A stretch of 64,000 nucleotides of DNA from contig DFQQ01000030.1 in assembly GCA_002377855.1 (NCBI GenBank), positions 179,046 to 243,045 on the forward strand, read 5' to 3'. The position numbers were made by a program, and so were the translations under genes. This DNA comes from Acidovorax delafieldii. Its GTDB lineage: Bacteria > Pseudomonadota > Gammaproteobacteria > Burkholderiales > Burkholderiaceae_C. Within the stretch, counting starts at the first letter, position 1. Each line of letters begins with the position of its first letter. Positions 24,304 to 32,731 of this stretch are shown piece after piece. Under the pieces are notes generated by a model. The model ran no database searches. It worked only from the letters and a program-made list of their open reading frames with translations, and was not told where the DNA came from.

Positions 24304-24831
24304 CTACAGCGCAGCAGCCTTGCCACCCTCCGCAACCGGCAACCCCAGCACCCACAATGCCATCGCCTGCGCCTGCACTTCGTTAACCTGCGGATGCCGA
24401 GGCATCACAGTGCGCCCCCATTCACCCACACTGCCCTCGCGGATCTTGCGGGCGAGGTAAGCGGCAGCGTCGGGGCGGTCTTGGTAGCGGGCCGAAATCT
24501 GGCGAAAGGACGGGCCGACGTAGCGCCGGTCCATGCCGTGGTAGCGCAAACAATCGTTGGATTCCACCAAGGCTTGCCCGGCCAGTGAGGTGGTTTGGAG
24601 AGCTGCGGCCTCTGAGGCACCCGCAGCGGGGTCGGTAGGGGCTGCAGGGTTTGCAGAGGCCGGTGGCTGCGGAGTTACGGCCCCCGGTGCTTCGGCCTGC
24701 GCGGGCTTAGCCGTGAGTACCATGCGCACGCCCAGGTTGAGCATGCCCAGGGCCACCAGTAGCCCGAAGGCGATCAGCGCCCACCCCAGCCAGCGCGGCC
24801 GGGGTGGTGGGGTGTCATCGTCTGGATGCAT
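24304..24831 (-). CDS. Membrane-anchored cytochrome c-like protein with altered heme motif
   Basis: 175-residue protein: one N-terminal membrane segment (about 14-40), an Ala/Pro-rich linker (about 41-80) and a cytochrome c551/c552-type domain on the periplasmic side. The heme motif position reads NDCLRYHG (Cys94, Tyr97, His98) instead of CxxCH, so the second thioether cysteine is missing. The axial Met region TVMPRHPQVNE (Met143) and the following MALWVLGL helix are normal. It may attach heme through one Cys, or be decaying, or reflect a base error (TGC to TAC). It is 33 bp downstream of purH in the same direction. Confidence 0.75.
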   Translation of the reverse strand: MHPDDDTPPPRPRWLGWALIAFGLLVALGMLNLGVRMVLTAKPAQAEAPGAVTPQPPASANPAAPTDPAAGASEAAALQTTSLAGQALVESNDCLRYHGMDRRYVGPSFRQISARYQDRPDAAAYLARKIREGSVGEWGRTVMPRHPQVNEVQAQAMALWVLGLPVAEGGKAAAL

Positions 24832-24864
24832 TTACAAATCCAGAGATGTCTTGCGGAGCGCAGA

Positions 24865-26484
24865 TCAATGGCGGAAGTGGCGCACGCCGCTGAACACCAT
24901 GGCCACGCCACGTTCGTTGGCGGCGTCGATAACTTCCTGGTCGCGCATGGAGCCGCCGGGCTGGATGACGCAGGTGGCGCCTGCATCCACCACCACGTCC
25001 AGGCCGTCGCGGAAGGGGAAGAACGCATCGCTGGCCACCACGGTGCCTTGCAGCGACAGATTGGCGTGGCTGGCCTTGATGCTGGCGATGCGGGCGGAGT
25101 CGAGGCGGCTCATCTGGCCGGCGCCCACGCCCATGGTCATGCCGCCCTTGCAGAAGACGATGGCGTTGCTCTTGACGTACTTGGCCACCTTCCAGGCGAA
25201 CAGCAGGTCTTCCATCTCTTCCAGCGTAGGCTGCTTCTTGGTCACGACCTTGAGGTCGATGAGCGACAGCTCATGGTTGTCAGCCGTCTGCAGCAGCAGG
25301 CCCGAGCCGATGCGCTTGGCGTCCATGGCGTTGCGGCCACGCTGCCAATCCGTGAGGCTGGCGGTTTTGCTGGCGTGGGGGGGCAGCGCAATCTTGAGAA
25401 GGCGCACATTGGCCTTGGGCTTGAAGATTTCCAGCGCTTCCGGCGTGAACTCGGGGGCCATCAGCACTTCCACGAACTGCTTGCTGACCTGGGCGGCAGC
25501 GGCGCCATCTACCGGGCGATTGAACGCGATGATGCCGCCAAAGGCGCTGGTGGGGTCGGTCTGGAAGGCCTTGCTGTAGCTGTCCAGCGCGTCCAGGCCC
25601 ACGGCCACGCCGCAGGGGTTGGCGTGCTTGACGATGACGCAGGCCGCGGCGTCAAAGCTCTTGACGCATTCCCACGCGGCATCGGCGTCGGCGATGTTGT
25701 TGTACGAGAGTTCCTTGCCCTGCAGCTGCACGCCGGTGACCAGCGAGCCGGGCGCGGGGTGCAGGTCGCGGTACAGCGCAGCTTGCTGGTGGCTGTTTTC
25801 GCCGTAGCGCAGGTCTTGTACCTTGGTGAAGATGCCGTTGCTTTGGCCGGGGAACTGGGTGCGCGTGGGCACGTAGGTTTCCGACAGTTTTTCCTCTTCA
25901 AACGTGACCGACGAGAGGTAGTCGCTGATGGCGCCGTCGTACTGAGCGATGCGATTGAACGCAGCCACCGACAGGGCAAAGCGCAGCTTGTCGCTCAGCT
26001 TGCCGTTGGCTTTGAGTTCGGCCAGCACGGCATCGTACTGGTCGGCGGCGGTGATCACGCCCACGTCGGCCCAGTTCTTGGCGGCGCTGCGCACCATGGC
26101 GGGGCCGCCGATGTCGATGTTCTCGATGGCGTCGGCCAGTGTGCAACCGGCCTTGGCCACGGTGGCTTCAAAGGGGTAGAGGTTGACCACCAGCAGGTCG
26201 ATGGTGTCGATGCCGTGTTCCTTCAGAGCCGCCATGTGGGCAGGCAGCTCGCGGCGGGCCAGCAGGCCGCCGTGCACCTTGGGGTGCAGGGTCTTGACGC
26301 GGCCGTCCAGCATCTCGGGGAACTGGGTGACTTCTGCCACCTCGGTCACGGGCAGGCCTTCTTTGGCCAGCAGTTGCGCAGTGCCGCCGGTGGACAGCAG
26401 CTTGATGCCCAGCGTGTGCAGGGCTTTGGCAAAGTCAACAATGCCGGTCTTGTCGGATACGGAAAGAAGTGCGTTCATGGCCAT
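24865..26484 (-). CDS. purH: Bifunctional AICAR transformylase / IMP cyclohydrolase
   Basis: Catalyses the last two steps of de novo IMP synthesis. The 539-residue protein has the N-terminal MGS-like cyclohydrolase domain (LLSVSDKTGIVDFAKAL, LLSTGGTA, FPEMLDGRVKTLHPKVHGG) and the transformylase domain (RYGENSHQQAALY, VKHANPCGVA, SDAFFPFRDGLD). The C-terminus ends GVAMVFSGVRHFRH, as usual. ATG 26478, two codons later, is an equally possible start. It follows fis across a repeat element. The often-seen ruvC is not downstream; a cytochrome c gene is there instead. Confidence 0.97.
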   Translation of the reverse strand: MAMNALLSVSDKTGIVDFAKALHTLGIKLLSTGGTAQLLAKEGLPVTEVAEVTQFPEMLDGRVKTLHPKVHGGLLARRELPAHMAALKEHGIDTIDLLVVNLYPFEATVAKAGCTLADAIENIDIGGPAMVRSAAKNWADVGVITAADQYDAVLAELKANGKLSDKLRFALSVAAFNRIAQYDGAISDYLSSVTFEEEKLSETYVPTRTQFPGQSNGIFTKVQDLRYGENSHQQAALYRDLHPAPGSLVTGVQLQGKELSYNNIADADAAWECVKSFDAAACVIVKHANPCGVAVGLDALDSYSKAFQTDPTSAFGGIIAFNRPVDGAAAAQVSKQFVEVLMAPEFTPEALEIFKPKANVRLLKIALPPHASKTASLTDWQRGRNAMDAKRIGSGLLLQTADNHELSLIDLKVVTKKQPTLEEMEDLLFAWKVAKYVKSNAIVFCKGGMTMGVGAGQMSRLDSARIASIKASHANLSLQGTVVASDAFFPFRDGLDVVVDAGATCVIQPGGSMRDQEVIDAANERGVAMVFSGVRHFRH

Positions 26485-26510
26485 GGTGGAGGTGAAGTTT
26501 TAGTGAAATC

Positions 26511-26560
26511 CGGCTCTAGCGCACGTCTACCAAGCGCCAGCAGCTATGTTTTATGTAGCA
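26511..26560 (+). repeat. Two-hairpin dispersed repeat, copy 4
   Basis: Between fis and purH, antisense to both. Hairpin 1 is degenerate (GCGCAC/AAGCGC, loop GTCTACC). The linker is CAGCA. Hairpin 2 is GCTAT/GTAGC with loop GTTTTAT. Spacing is conserved exactly. Confidence 0.8.
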
Positions 26561-26574
26561 AAACCCCTGCAGGG

Positions 26575-26808
26575 TCACAGCAGCTTATGCTCGACCAGCT
26601 TCTTGCGCAGGGTGTTGCGGTTCAGGCCCAGCCATTCGGCAGCGCGGGACTGGTTGTTGTCGGCGTGGCTCATCACCACCTCCAGCAGCGGCTTTTCGAC
26701 CACGCGCACCAGCATGTCGTACATGCCATCGGGCGTTTCACCGCCCAGGTCGCGAAAGTAGCCTTGAAGGCTTTCGCGGACGCACTCTTCTATGTGTTGT
26801 TTGCTCAT
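26575..26808 (-). CDS. fis: Fis-family nucleoid protein
   Basis: 77-residue DNA-binding protein. The C-terminal helix-turn-helix NQSRAAEWLGLNRNTLRKKLVEHKLL is nearly identical to the Fis/NtrC-type HTH. The N-terminal part is shorter than in E. coli Fis (98 residues), as is usual in betaproteobacteria. Its ATG overlaps the dusB stop by 4 nt, the conserved dusB-fis pair. It likely acts as a global regulator and growth-phase architectural protein. Confidence 0.93.
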   Translation of the reverse strand: MSKQHIEECVRESLQGYFRDLGGETPDGMYDMLVRVVEKPLLEVVMSHADNNQSRAAEWLGLNRNTLRKKLVEHKLL

Positions 26809-27851
26809 GCAGGCAATCCCTCTTGTTCTTCTGTATCTGCAAGCGCCGCGGTGGCGGCAGGCATGCGGTCCATCTGGCGGCCCAGGGCATCCAGAAAATC
26901 GGCCACGGCCTGCCACTGCGTGGCGCTGTCTTCTAGTGTGTTGATGTGCTGCCTGAAGGCCTCGCCGCCCGGCAGGGCGCGCAGGTACCACGCAATGTGC
27001 TTGCGGGCGCTGCGCACACCGGTCAGCTCGCCATACAGGCTGTAGTGGTCTTGCAAATGATCGAGCAGCAGGCGGCGCACCTCGGCCACCAGCGGTGGCG
27101 CCAAGTGCTCGCCCGTATCCAGAAAGTGGGCGATCTCGCGGAAGATCCAGGGTCGCCCCTGGGCCGCGCGGCCGATCATGATGGCATCGGCACCCGTGTA
27201 GGCGAGCACATCGCGCGCCTTTTCGGGCGAGGTGATGTCGCCATTGGCCACCACGGGCACCTTCACAGCGGCCTTGACGGCAGCGATGGTGTCGTACTCG
27301 GCCTGGCCTTTGTAACCCTGCTCGCGCGTGCGGCCGTGCACCGTCAGCATCTGGATGCCGATGGATTCGAAATGGCGCGCCAGGGCCACGGCGTTCTTGT
27401 GCTGCTGGCACCAGCCTGTGCGCATCTTCAGCGTGACGGGCACGTTGAACGGCGCGCACGCTTCGACCACCGCCTGGGCGATGGACACGGCCAGCGCCTC
27501 GTCCTGCATCAGGGCGGAGCCCGCCCACTTGTTGCACACCTTCTTGGCCGGGCAGCCCATGTTGATGTCGATGATCTGCGCGCCGCGCTCTACGTTGTAG
27601 ACCGCGGCCTCGGCCATCATCTGCGCCTCGGTGCCGGCAATCTGCACGGCAATGGGGCCCGGCTCCCCTTCATGGTTGGCCCGGCGCGAAGTCTTGAGGC
27701 TGTTCCACAAGTCTTTGCGCGACGTCACCATCTCGCTCACTGCATACCCCGCCCCCAATGCCTTGCACAGTTGGCGGAAAGGCCGGTCCGTCACCCCCGC
27801 CATGGGGGCGACGAACAACCGATTCGCCAAAGAAAACTGGCCAATGTGCAT
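26805..27851 (-). CDS. dusB: tRNA-dihydrouridine synthase B
   Basis: FMN enzyme reducing uridine in the D-loop of tRNA. The 348-residue TIM-barrel protein has LFVAPMAGVTDRPFRQLC at the start, the catalytic-loop Cys in INMGCPAKKVCNKWAGSALM, VTLKMRTGW, LTVHGRTREQGYKG and the FMN-site run VVANGDITSPEKA plus GADAIMIGRAAQGRPW. It is first of dusB-fis, with purH after a repeat. The C-terminal helical domain is complete. Confidence 0.95.
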   Translation of the reverse strand: MHIGQFSLANRLFVAPMAGVTDRPFRQLCKALGAGYAVSEMVTSRKDLWNSLKTSRRANHEGEPGPIAVQIAGTEAQMMAEAAVYNVERGAQIIDINMGCPAKKVCNKWAGSALMQDEALAVSIAQAVVEACAPFNVPVTLKMRTGWCQQHKNAVALARHFESIGIQMLTVHGRTREQGYKGQAEYDTIAAVKAAVKVPVVANGDITSPEKARDVLAYTGADAIMIGRAAQGRPWIFREIAHFLDTGEHLAPPLVAEVRRLLLDHLQDHYSLYGELTGVRSARKHIAWYLRALPGGEAFRQHINTLEDSATQWQAVADFLDALGRQMDRMPAATAALADTEEQEGLPA

Positions 27852-28005
27852 GGAAGGCGGGTGAGAGGGGGTGGCAGCGGATGCTGAAAAAGGAGGCAGG
27901 ATTGTACCTGCTCAAAATTTCAGCAAATGAAATGTCCAACCAGGTGAATCGGGCGGAACCGCCAGAGTCGAATGCGCAGCTCGGTCGGGGTCGGAGTGCG
28001 CCGCC

Positions 28006-28575
28006 CTACCGCGCCGCCAGATCCACGTTGGCGCTCGCAGCGGGGCGGCGCCCTTGCTGCGCAAAGTGCCACCACGCATCGGGTAGGTTATTGAAGCGGT
28101 GCTGGGCCATTACCGAACGCAACCACTGGCGGTTGAACTGCACATCGGGAGAAAAGCCACCCGCATCCGCTGGCGCGCCCGCCACGGCCAAGCCGGCGGG
28201 CGTGCCCATGTCTACCTCATGCCCATCGGCCAGCGGACCGCGCACGACCTTGCTGGCTTTCATCCCGTCGACCACCTGTACCTGCACCATCCACGCGCCG
28301 CTGGCCACGTGACACTGCGCCTGCAGGTGCATACCCTGCTTCTGCAACTGGCTTGCGACGCGTGCCAAGGCCGACTGTGCAGCCGCATCCGGTGTGCACA
28401 GGCTGGCGTGCTCGGGTGGAATTGCAGCAACGGCAGTCTCTGTATCTGCGGCCCGCACCGCTGCCTGGCTGTGCACGCCCCCTACCAGCAACACTGCTGC
28501 CAGCATGCGCTGCCACCGCAAGCCCAGCCGGCGCGAGAGGGCGGCTGTGGTCAAAGGGATGTGGTGGTTTTGCAT
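28006..28575 (-). CDS. Exported VanX-like (M15D) protein, probably catalytically altered
   Basis: 189-residue protein with a likely signal peptide (RLGLRWQRMLAAVLLVGGVHSQA). ATG 28575 is preceded by AGGAGG, which decides the start. The C-terminal half resembles D-Ala-D-Ala dipeptidases: GHEVDMGTP (118-126) and FNNLPDAWWHFAQQG, with the WWHF zinc-ligand region (168-171). The expected SxHxxGxAxD zinc motif is not intact; the best counterpart is HVASGAWMVQV (89-99), which lacks the Asp. The fold call is tentative and activity is doubtful. It stands alone on the minus strand. Confidence 0.55.
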   Translation of the reverse strand: MQNHHIPLTTAALSRRLGLRWQRMLAAVLLVGGVHSQAAVRAADTETAVAAIPPEHASLCTPDAAAQSALARVASQLQKQGMHLQAQCHVASGAWMVQVQVVDGMKASKVVRGPLADGHEVDMGTPAGLAVAGAPADAGGFSPDVQFNRQWLRSVMAQHRFNNLPDAWWHFAQQGRRPAASANVDLAAR

Positions 28576-28725
28576 GGGGTCCTCCTCGCGTTTCTTTCCA
28601 AGGGTCGGTATGTAGAGAAGGTACCGATGAGGCCATTGACGCGCCCGGCGTGGATGCCCCACGCCGCTGTAGGACAGGGCCGCCAACGCGCAAAGCGGGC
28701 GCCCAGGCGCCTACACTCACCCGCT

Positions 28726-29208
28726 ATGGAAATCTGGATGCACCAGCTGTTGCAATGGCTGGCCCTGCCGCAGTTCGGTCTCAGCACGGTCTTCGTGGTC
28801 TCGTTCATCTCGGCCACACTGCTGCCGCTGGGGTCTGAGCCTGCGGTGTTCGGCCTGATCAAGCTCAACTCCGGGCTCTTCTGGCCCACCATTGGCGTTG
28901 CCACGTTGGGCAACACCGTGGGCGGGGCCGTGAGTTGGTGGATGGGGTTGGGCGCGCACAAAGCGGTGGACCGCGCCCGCGGCAGCGCCACCGAAGTGCG
29001 GGCACTGAACTGGTTGCGCCGCTTTGGCGCACGTGCATGCTTGCTGAGCTGGCTGCCGGTGGTGGGCGACCCGTTGTGTGCCGTGGCAGGCTGGCTCAAG
29101 CTGCCGTTCTGGCCCTGCCTGGCCTACATGGCTGTGGGCAAATTCATGCGTTACCTGGTCATGACCAGCGTGCTGCTGTACTTCATGCCGGGTCAGCTGG
29201 GCGGCTGA
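28726..29208 (+). CDS. yqaA: YqaA-family inner-membrane protein (VTT/DedA-related)
   Basis: 160-residue membrane protein with about four hydrophobic segments. The sequence TLLPLGSEPAVFGLIKLNSG and the following ATLGNTVGGAVSWWMG are the YqaA signature, related to DedA/VTT proteins that have been linked to lipid scrambling. ATG 28726 gives the family's usual length and N-terminus (MEIWMHQLLQWLALPQFG); longer in-frame extensions are not supported. The exact function is unknown. It is divergent from the VanX-like gene. Confidence 0.85.
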   Translation: MEIWMHQLLQWLALPQFGLSTVFVVSFISATLLPLGSEPAVFGLIKLNSGLFWPTIGVATLGNTVGGAVSWWMGLGAHKAVDRARGSATEVRALNWLRRFGARACLLSWLPVVGDPLCAVAGWLKLPFWPCLAYMAVGKFMRYLVMTSVLLYFMPGQLGG

Positions 29209-29356
29209 CGGACGCTTCAGGCCCCATCACGCGCCAAGCGCCGCCTCGACGCTCCTGCATGCGTCGCGCACGCTTGCTACGGGCGCTGCCACTGCGTTAC
29301 CGATCCGGTCGCCTCGCCCTGCCCCCTGTCCAACCTGCTGCCCGCAGCGTCGAGTT

Positions 29357-31147
29357 TCAGCCCGCATCAGGCACAGGCCCTATCGGCAGCAACCGGCCCC
29401 AGTCCACCGGGCCGGTGGTGTCGATGTGTACGGTCAGCGCCAGGTCTTCAGGCGACAAAGGCTGCAGGTGCGACCACTGCGATTCCAGCACCGCGACGTC
29501 GGCTTCCGACGCATCCGCGCCTTGGGCCTGGCGCGCGAGCACACGCTGGCGCAAAACGGCCAGCGGAGCTTCAAACGCCAGGATGCGGCAGGGCACCTGA
29601 AGGGCCTGCGCCAGGGCCCTGAAGCGGCGACGCGTATCGATGTTCAAAAACGTGGCGTCCACCAATACTGTGTACCCGGCCTTTAACACCAACGCTGCCA
29701 ACTGCGCCAGACGCTCGTGGGTTTGTTGCGAGGCCTGAGCGGTGTAAATGCCTCCCTCGATGCCCCCGCTGCGTTCAGCGGGGCGCAGCCCGAACAGGCG
29801 TTTGCGCTCCACGTCGGCCCGCAGGCGCACCGCGCCGCGCTGCGCCACCAGGGGCAGCGAATGGGTGCTTTTGCCCGAACCCGACAAGCCGTGAGCCAGC
29901 CACAACTCCACCGGCCGCGCCTGCGTCAGATCCACCGCCAAGGCCAGGTAGCGTTGCAGCGTGCACTGCGCCTCGGCAAGCAAGGCGTCATGACCCGACC
30001 GCGGAATGCCATCTGTTTGCTGTGCTTGCAACTGCATCCACTGCATGCCTGCCACGCGGGCCCGCACCAGCGCCCGGTACACACGGTAGTAGCCCAGCAC
30101 CTGCAGCCCCTCGTAATCGCCGGTGTGCTCCAGCCACACGTTCACGCAGCGCCATGCCAGGTCGGGACGGCCCCGGGCCTGCAAGTCCATCGCCAAAAAG
30201 GCCAGATCAGCCATGCAATCAATCCAGCGCAGACCGGGGTTGAACTCCAGCGCATCAAAAAGCTGGGGATGACCGTCAATCCAGGCGATGTTGGCCAGGT
30301 GCAGGTCGCCGTGGCACTCCCGCACATGGCCACCGTGCCACCGCTGGGCCCACACTGCCTGCAACTCGCGCTGCTGCGCCGTACACCACTGCCGCAAATG
30401 CTGCAACTGCTGCGCCCGTTCCTGTGCACCCGTCGGCTCGGGCGCTATCTGGGGCAGCACTGACTGCAGTGCCGCAAGGCATTCGTGCACCGGGGCAGTG
30501 GCCGCGTGCTCAGGCGACATCGCGGCAGAGTCGGCGCTTGGCTGGGCCGAGTCTGCCACTGCGGCCCGCATATGAAGCCTAGCCACCTGCACGGCCAGGA
30601 AATCCATGTCTTCGTCAGCCACTTTCCCCGCATCCAACCGGCGGCTGAGCAAAGCCTGCTGGTCAAAGCGGCGCATCAGCACGGCGGGCTCCGCCCCTGG
30701 GGTACCTGCTGCGGCCCAAGGCCTCACCCGCCAGGGCGCGGCCTCGCTGCCGTCTCCCTCCACGCCCACCACGTCCAGGTACATGTGCGGGGCCGTGCGG
30801 CGGTTGATGCGCAACTCCTCCTGGCAGGCTGCCAAGCGCAGCTCGGGCGTGCTGAAGTCCAGAAAGTCCAGCGCCAAGGGCTTTTTGAACTTGTATACAT
30901 GCTCGCCCACCAGCAACAGCCACGAGATATGCGTTTCGATGCACTCGACCGCGCTACCGGCATAGCCCCAGGTCGCCGGGTTGTGCTGCAACTGCAGCAC
31001 ACGCCGCTGCGCCACGGCATAAGCGCAGGCCAAAGCGCTCTCCGCAACAGGCTCGCGTGCAGGGGAGCCAGGGGGACAAACACGGGCGGGGCTTGGAACG
31101 TCAGACACAGGCAAGGGGCGGCAGGTGATGCAGCCGGGCAACGACAT
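29357..31147 (-). CDS. Fused APH-like phosphotransferase and P-loop kinase
   Basis: About 596 residues from ATG 31147. The N-terminal domain has THISWLLLVGEHVYKFKKPLAL and the aminoglycoside-phosphotransferase-type motif ECHGDLHLANIAW with the downstream FDALEFNPGLRWID. The C-terminal domain is a P-loop kinase with Walker A GLSGSGKST and RADVERKRLFGL. This two-domain layout is widespread in proteobacteria but its substrate is not known, so antibiotic resistance should not be assumed. The start is uncertain (ATG 31219 is also in frame). It is separated from ychF by a repeat and a terminator. Confidence 0.75.
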   Translation of the reverse strand: MSLPGCITCRPLPVSDVPSPARVCPPGSPAREPVAESALACAYAVAQRRVLQLQHNPATWGYAGSAVECIETHISWLLLVGEHVYKFKKPLALDFLDFSTPELRLAACQEELRINRRTAPHMYLDVVGVEGDGSEAAPWRVRPWAAAGTPGAEPAVLMRRFDQQALLSRRLDAGKVADEDMDFLAVQVARLHMRAAVADSAQPSADSAAMSPEHAATAPVHECLAALQSVLPQIAPEPTGAQERAQQLQHLRQWCTAQQRELQAVWAQRWHGGHVRECHGDLHLANIAWIDGHPQLFDALEFNPGLRWIDCMADLAFLAMDLQARGRPDLAWRCVNVWLEHTGDYEGLQVLGYYRVYRALVRARVAGMQWMQLQAQQTDGIPRSGHDALLAEAQCTLQRYLALAVDLTQARPVELWLAHGLSGSGKSTHSLPLVAQRGAVRLRADVERKRLFGLRPAERSGGIEGGIYTAQASQQTHERLAQLAALVLKAGYTVLVDATFLNIDTRRRFRALAQALQVPCRILAFEAPLAVLRQRVLARQAQGADASEADVAVLESQWSHLQPLSPEDLALTVHIDTTGPVDWGRLLPIGPVPDAG

Positions 31148-31242
31148 TGCCCCCAGTGTCTGCCTGGCGCCGCAACTGTCAACCCAGCCGCGCAAACCAC
31201 CGCCGATGCTTGGCACCACGGCCGCACGTCATCCAGACAAAT

Positions 31243-31291
31243 TGCTATTTATTCAATAGCATTTTGCGCTTTTCTGGTGGGCGATAGCGGC
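31243..31291 (-). repeat. Two-hairpin dispersed repeat, copy 5
   Basis: Consensus orientation is minus. Hairpin 1 is weakened (TCGCCC/AAGCGC, loop ACCAGAA). The linker is AAAAT. Hairpin 2 GCTAT/ATAGC is perfect, with loop TGAATAA. It lies between ychF and the kinase fusion. Confidence 0.75.
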
Positions 31292-31336
31292 ATATTTCAT
31301 TCAAACTTTGGATGTGCACCACAGCGCGTTTCGCTC

Positions 31337-31364
31337 AGAAAAAAGCCCCGCAACAGCGGGGCTT
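31337..31364 (-). terminator. Rho-independent terminator of ychF
   Basis: A 9-bp stem AAGCCCCGC/GCGGGGCTT (31343-31351, 31356-31364) has loop AACA. On the minus strand it is followed by a T run. It starts about 38 nt beyond the ychF stop. Confidence 0.88.
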
Positions 31365-31401
31365 CATCGGGCCAGCGGCAGAGCTTCTGCCGCTGTAGCG
31401 C

Positions 31402-32496
31402 TTAGACGTTGAACAGGAAGTTCAGCACGTCGCCGTCCTTGACCACGTACTCCTTGCCTTCGGCGCGCATCTTGCCGGCGTCCTTCGCGCCTTGTTCACC
31501 CTTGTATTGGATGAAGTCCTCGAACGCGATGGTCTGTGCGCGGATGAAGCCGCGCTCGAAGTCGCCGTGGATCACGCCAGCGGCTTGGGGGGCGGTGTCG
31601 CCTACATGGATGGTCCAGGCGCGCACTTCCTTCACGCCCGCGGTGAAGTAGGTTTGCAGGCCCAGCAGCTTGAAGCCGGCGCGGATCAGGCGGTTCAGGC
31701 CTGGCTCCTCCTGGCCCATTTCGGCCAGGAACATGTCGCGGTCTTCGTCGCTCATCTCCGACATTTCCGACTCAATCTTCGCGCAGATGGCCACCACGGG
31801 TGCATTTTGGGCGGCGGCGTATTCCTTCAAGCGGTCGAGCAGCGGGTTGTTTTCAAAGCCGTCTTCGCTCACGTTGCCCACGAACATGGCGGGCTTGGAG
31901 GTGATGAGGCAGAACTGCTTGAGCAAGGGAGCATCTTCCTTGCTCACTTCCACCGTGCGTGCGGGTTTGCCTTCGTTCAGCGCGGCCTGGATGGGCGTGA
32001 GCAAAGAGACAATCTTGGCCGCTTCCTTGTCGTTGCCCGACTTGGCAGCCTTGCTGTAGCGGTTCAGCGCCTTTTCTACCGTAGACAGGTCGGCCAGGCA
32101 CAGTTCGGTCTGGATCACTTCGATGTCAGAGATGGGATCCACGCGGCCGGCCACGTGGATCACATTGTCGTCCTCAAAGCAGCGCACCACGTTGACGATG
32201 GCGTCTGTTTCGCGGATGTGGGCCAGAAACTGATTGCCCAGGCCTTCGCCCTTGCTGGCACCGGCCACAAGGCCAGCGATGTCCACAAACTCGACGATCG
32301 CAGGAACGATGCGCTCGGGGCTGATGATGTCAGCCAGCTGCTGCAGACGCGGATCAGGCACCTCCACCACACCGGTGTTGGGCTCGATGGTGCAGAACGG
32401 GTAGTTCTCGGCGGCAATGCCGGCTTTGGTCAGCGCGTTGAAGAGGGTGGACTTGCCCACGTTGGGCAGGCCCACGATGCCGCATTTGAGGCTCAT
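31402..32496 (-). CDS. ychF: YchF/OLA1 redox-regulated ATPase
   Basis: 364-residue Obg-family P-loop protein that prefers ATP over GTP and associates with ribosomes. G1 is GIVGLPNVGKSTLFNALT, followed by DIAGLVAGASKGEGLGNQFL. The NKxD specificity motif is replaced by the YchF-type NVSED. A C-terminal TGS domain is present. ATG 32496, preceded by AAGGAA, gives the conserved MSLKCGIVGLP start. It is flanked by serA upstream, about 235 bp away with nothing recognisable in between, and a terminator downstream. Confidence 0.96.
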   Translation of the reverse strand: MSLKCGIVGLPNVGKSTLFNALTKAGIAAENYPFCTIEPNTGVVEVPDPRLQQLADIISPERIVPAIVEFVDIAGLVAGASKGEGLGNQFLAHIRETDAIVNVVRCFEDDNVIHVAGRVDPISDIEVIQTELCLADLSTVEKALNRYSKAAKSGNDKEAAKIVSLLTPIQAALNEGKPARTVEVSKEDAPLLKQFCLITSKPAMFVGNVSEDGFENNPLLDRLKEYAAAQNAPVVAICAKIESEMSEMSDEDRDMFLAEMGQEEPGLNRLIRAGFKLLGLQTYFTAGVKEVRAWTIHVGDTAPQAAGVIHGDFERGFIRAQTIAFEDFIQYKGEQGAKDAGKMRAEGKEYVVKDGDVLNFLFNV

Positions 32497-32731
32497 GGAA
32501 ATTCCTTGTGAATCGCCCCTTGTGCACGCGCTGGGCCGGGTGAAGACCTGGCGGCAGCGCGGGCCAACGCCGGGCTGGGCGGTGACCGTGCAGGGGCTGG
32601 AGAAAGACACCGCCGTGCAAAGCCGGTTGAATCCGGCGCGCTGCGCCTGCGGTGTCTCTGGTGCGGCCCGGATTTTAACCGGTGGGTTGCGCTCAGACTC
32701 CCACCAGAGCTCCTGAGGGACTCACCACGGT

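Noticed and set aside
29357..31147. Aminoglycoside resistance gene
   Set aside because: The APH-like domain is part of a common chromosomal fusion with a P-loop kinase; nothing points to antibiotic substrates.
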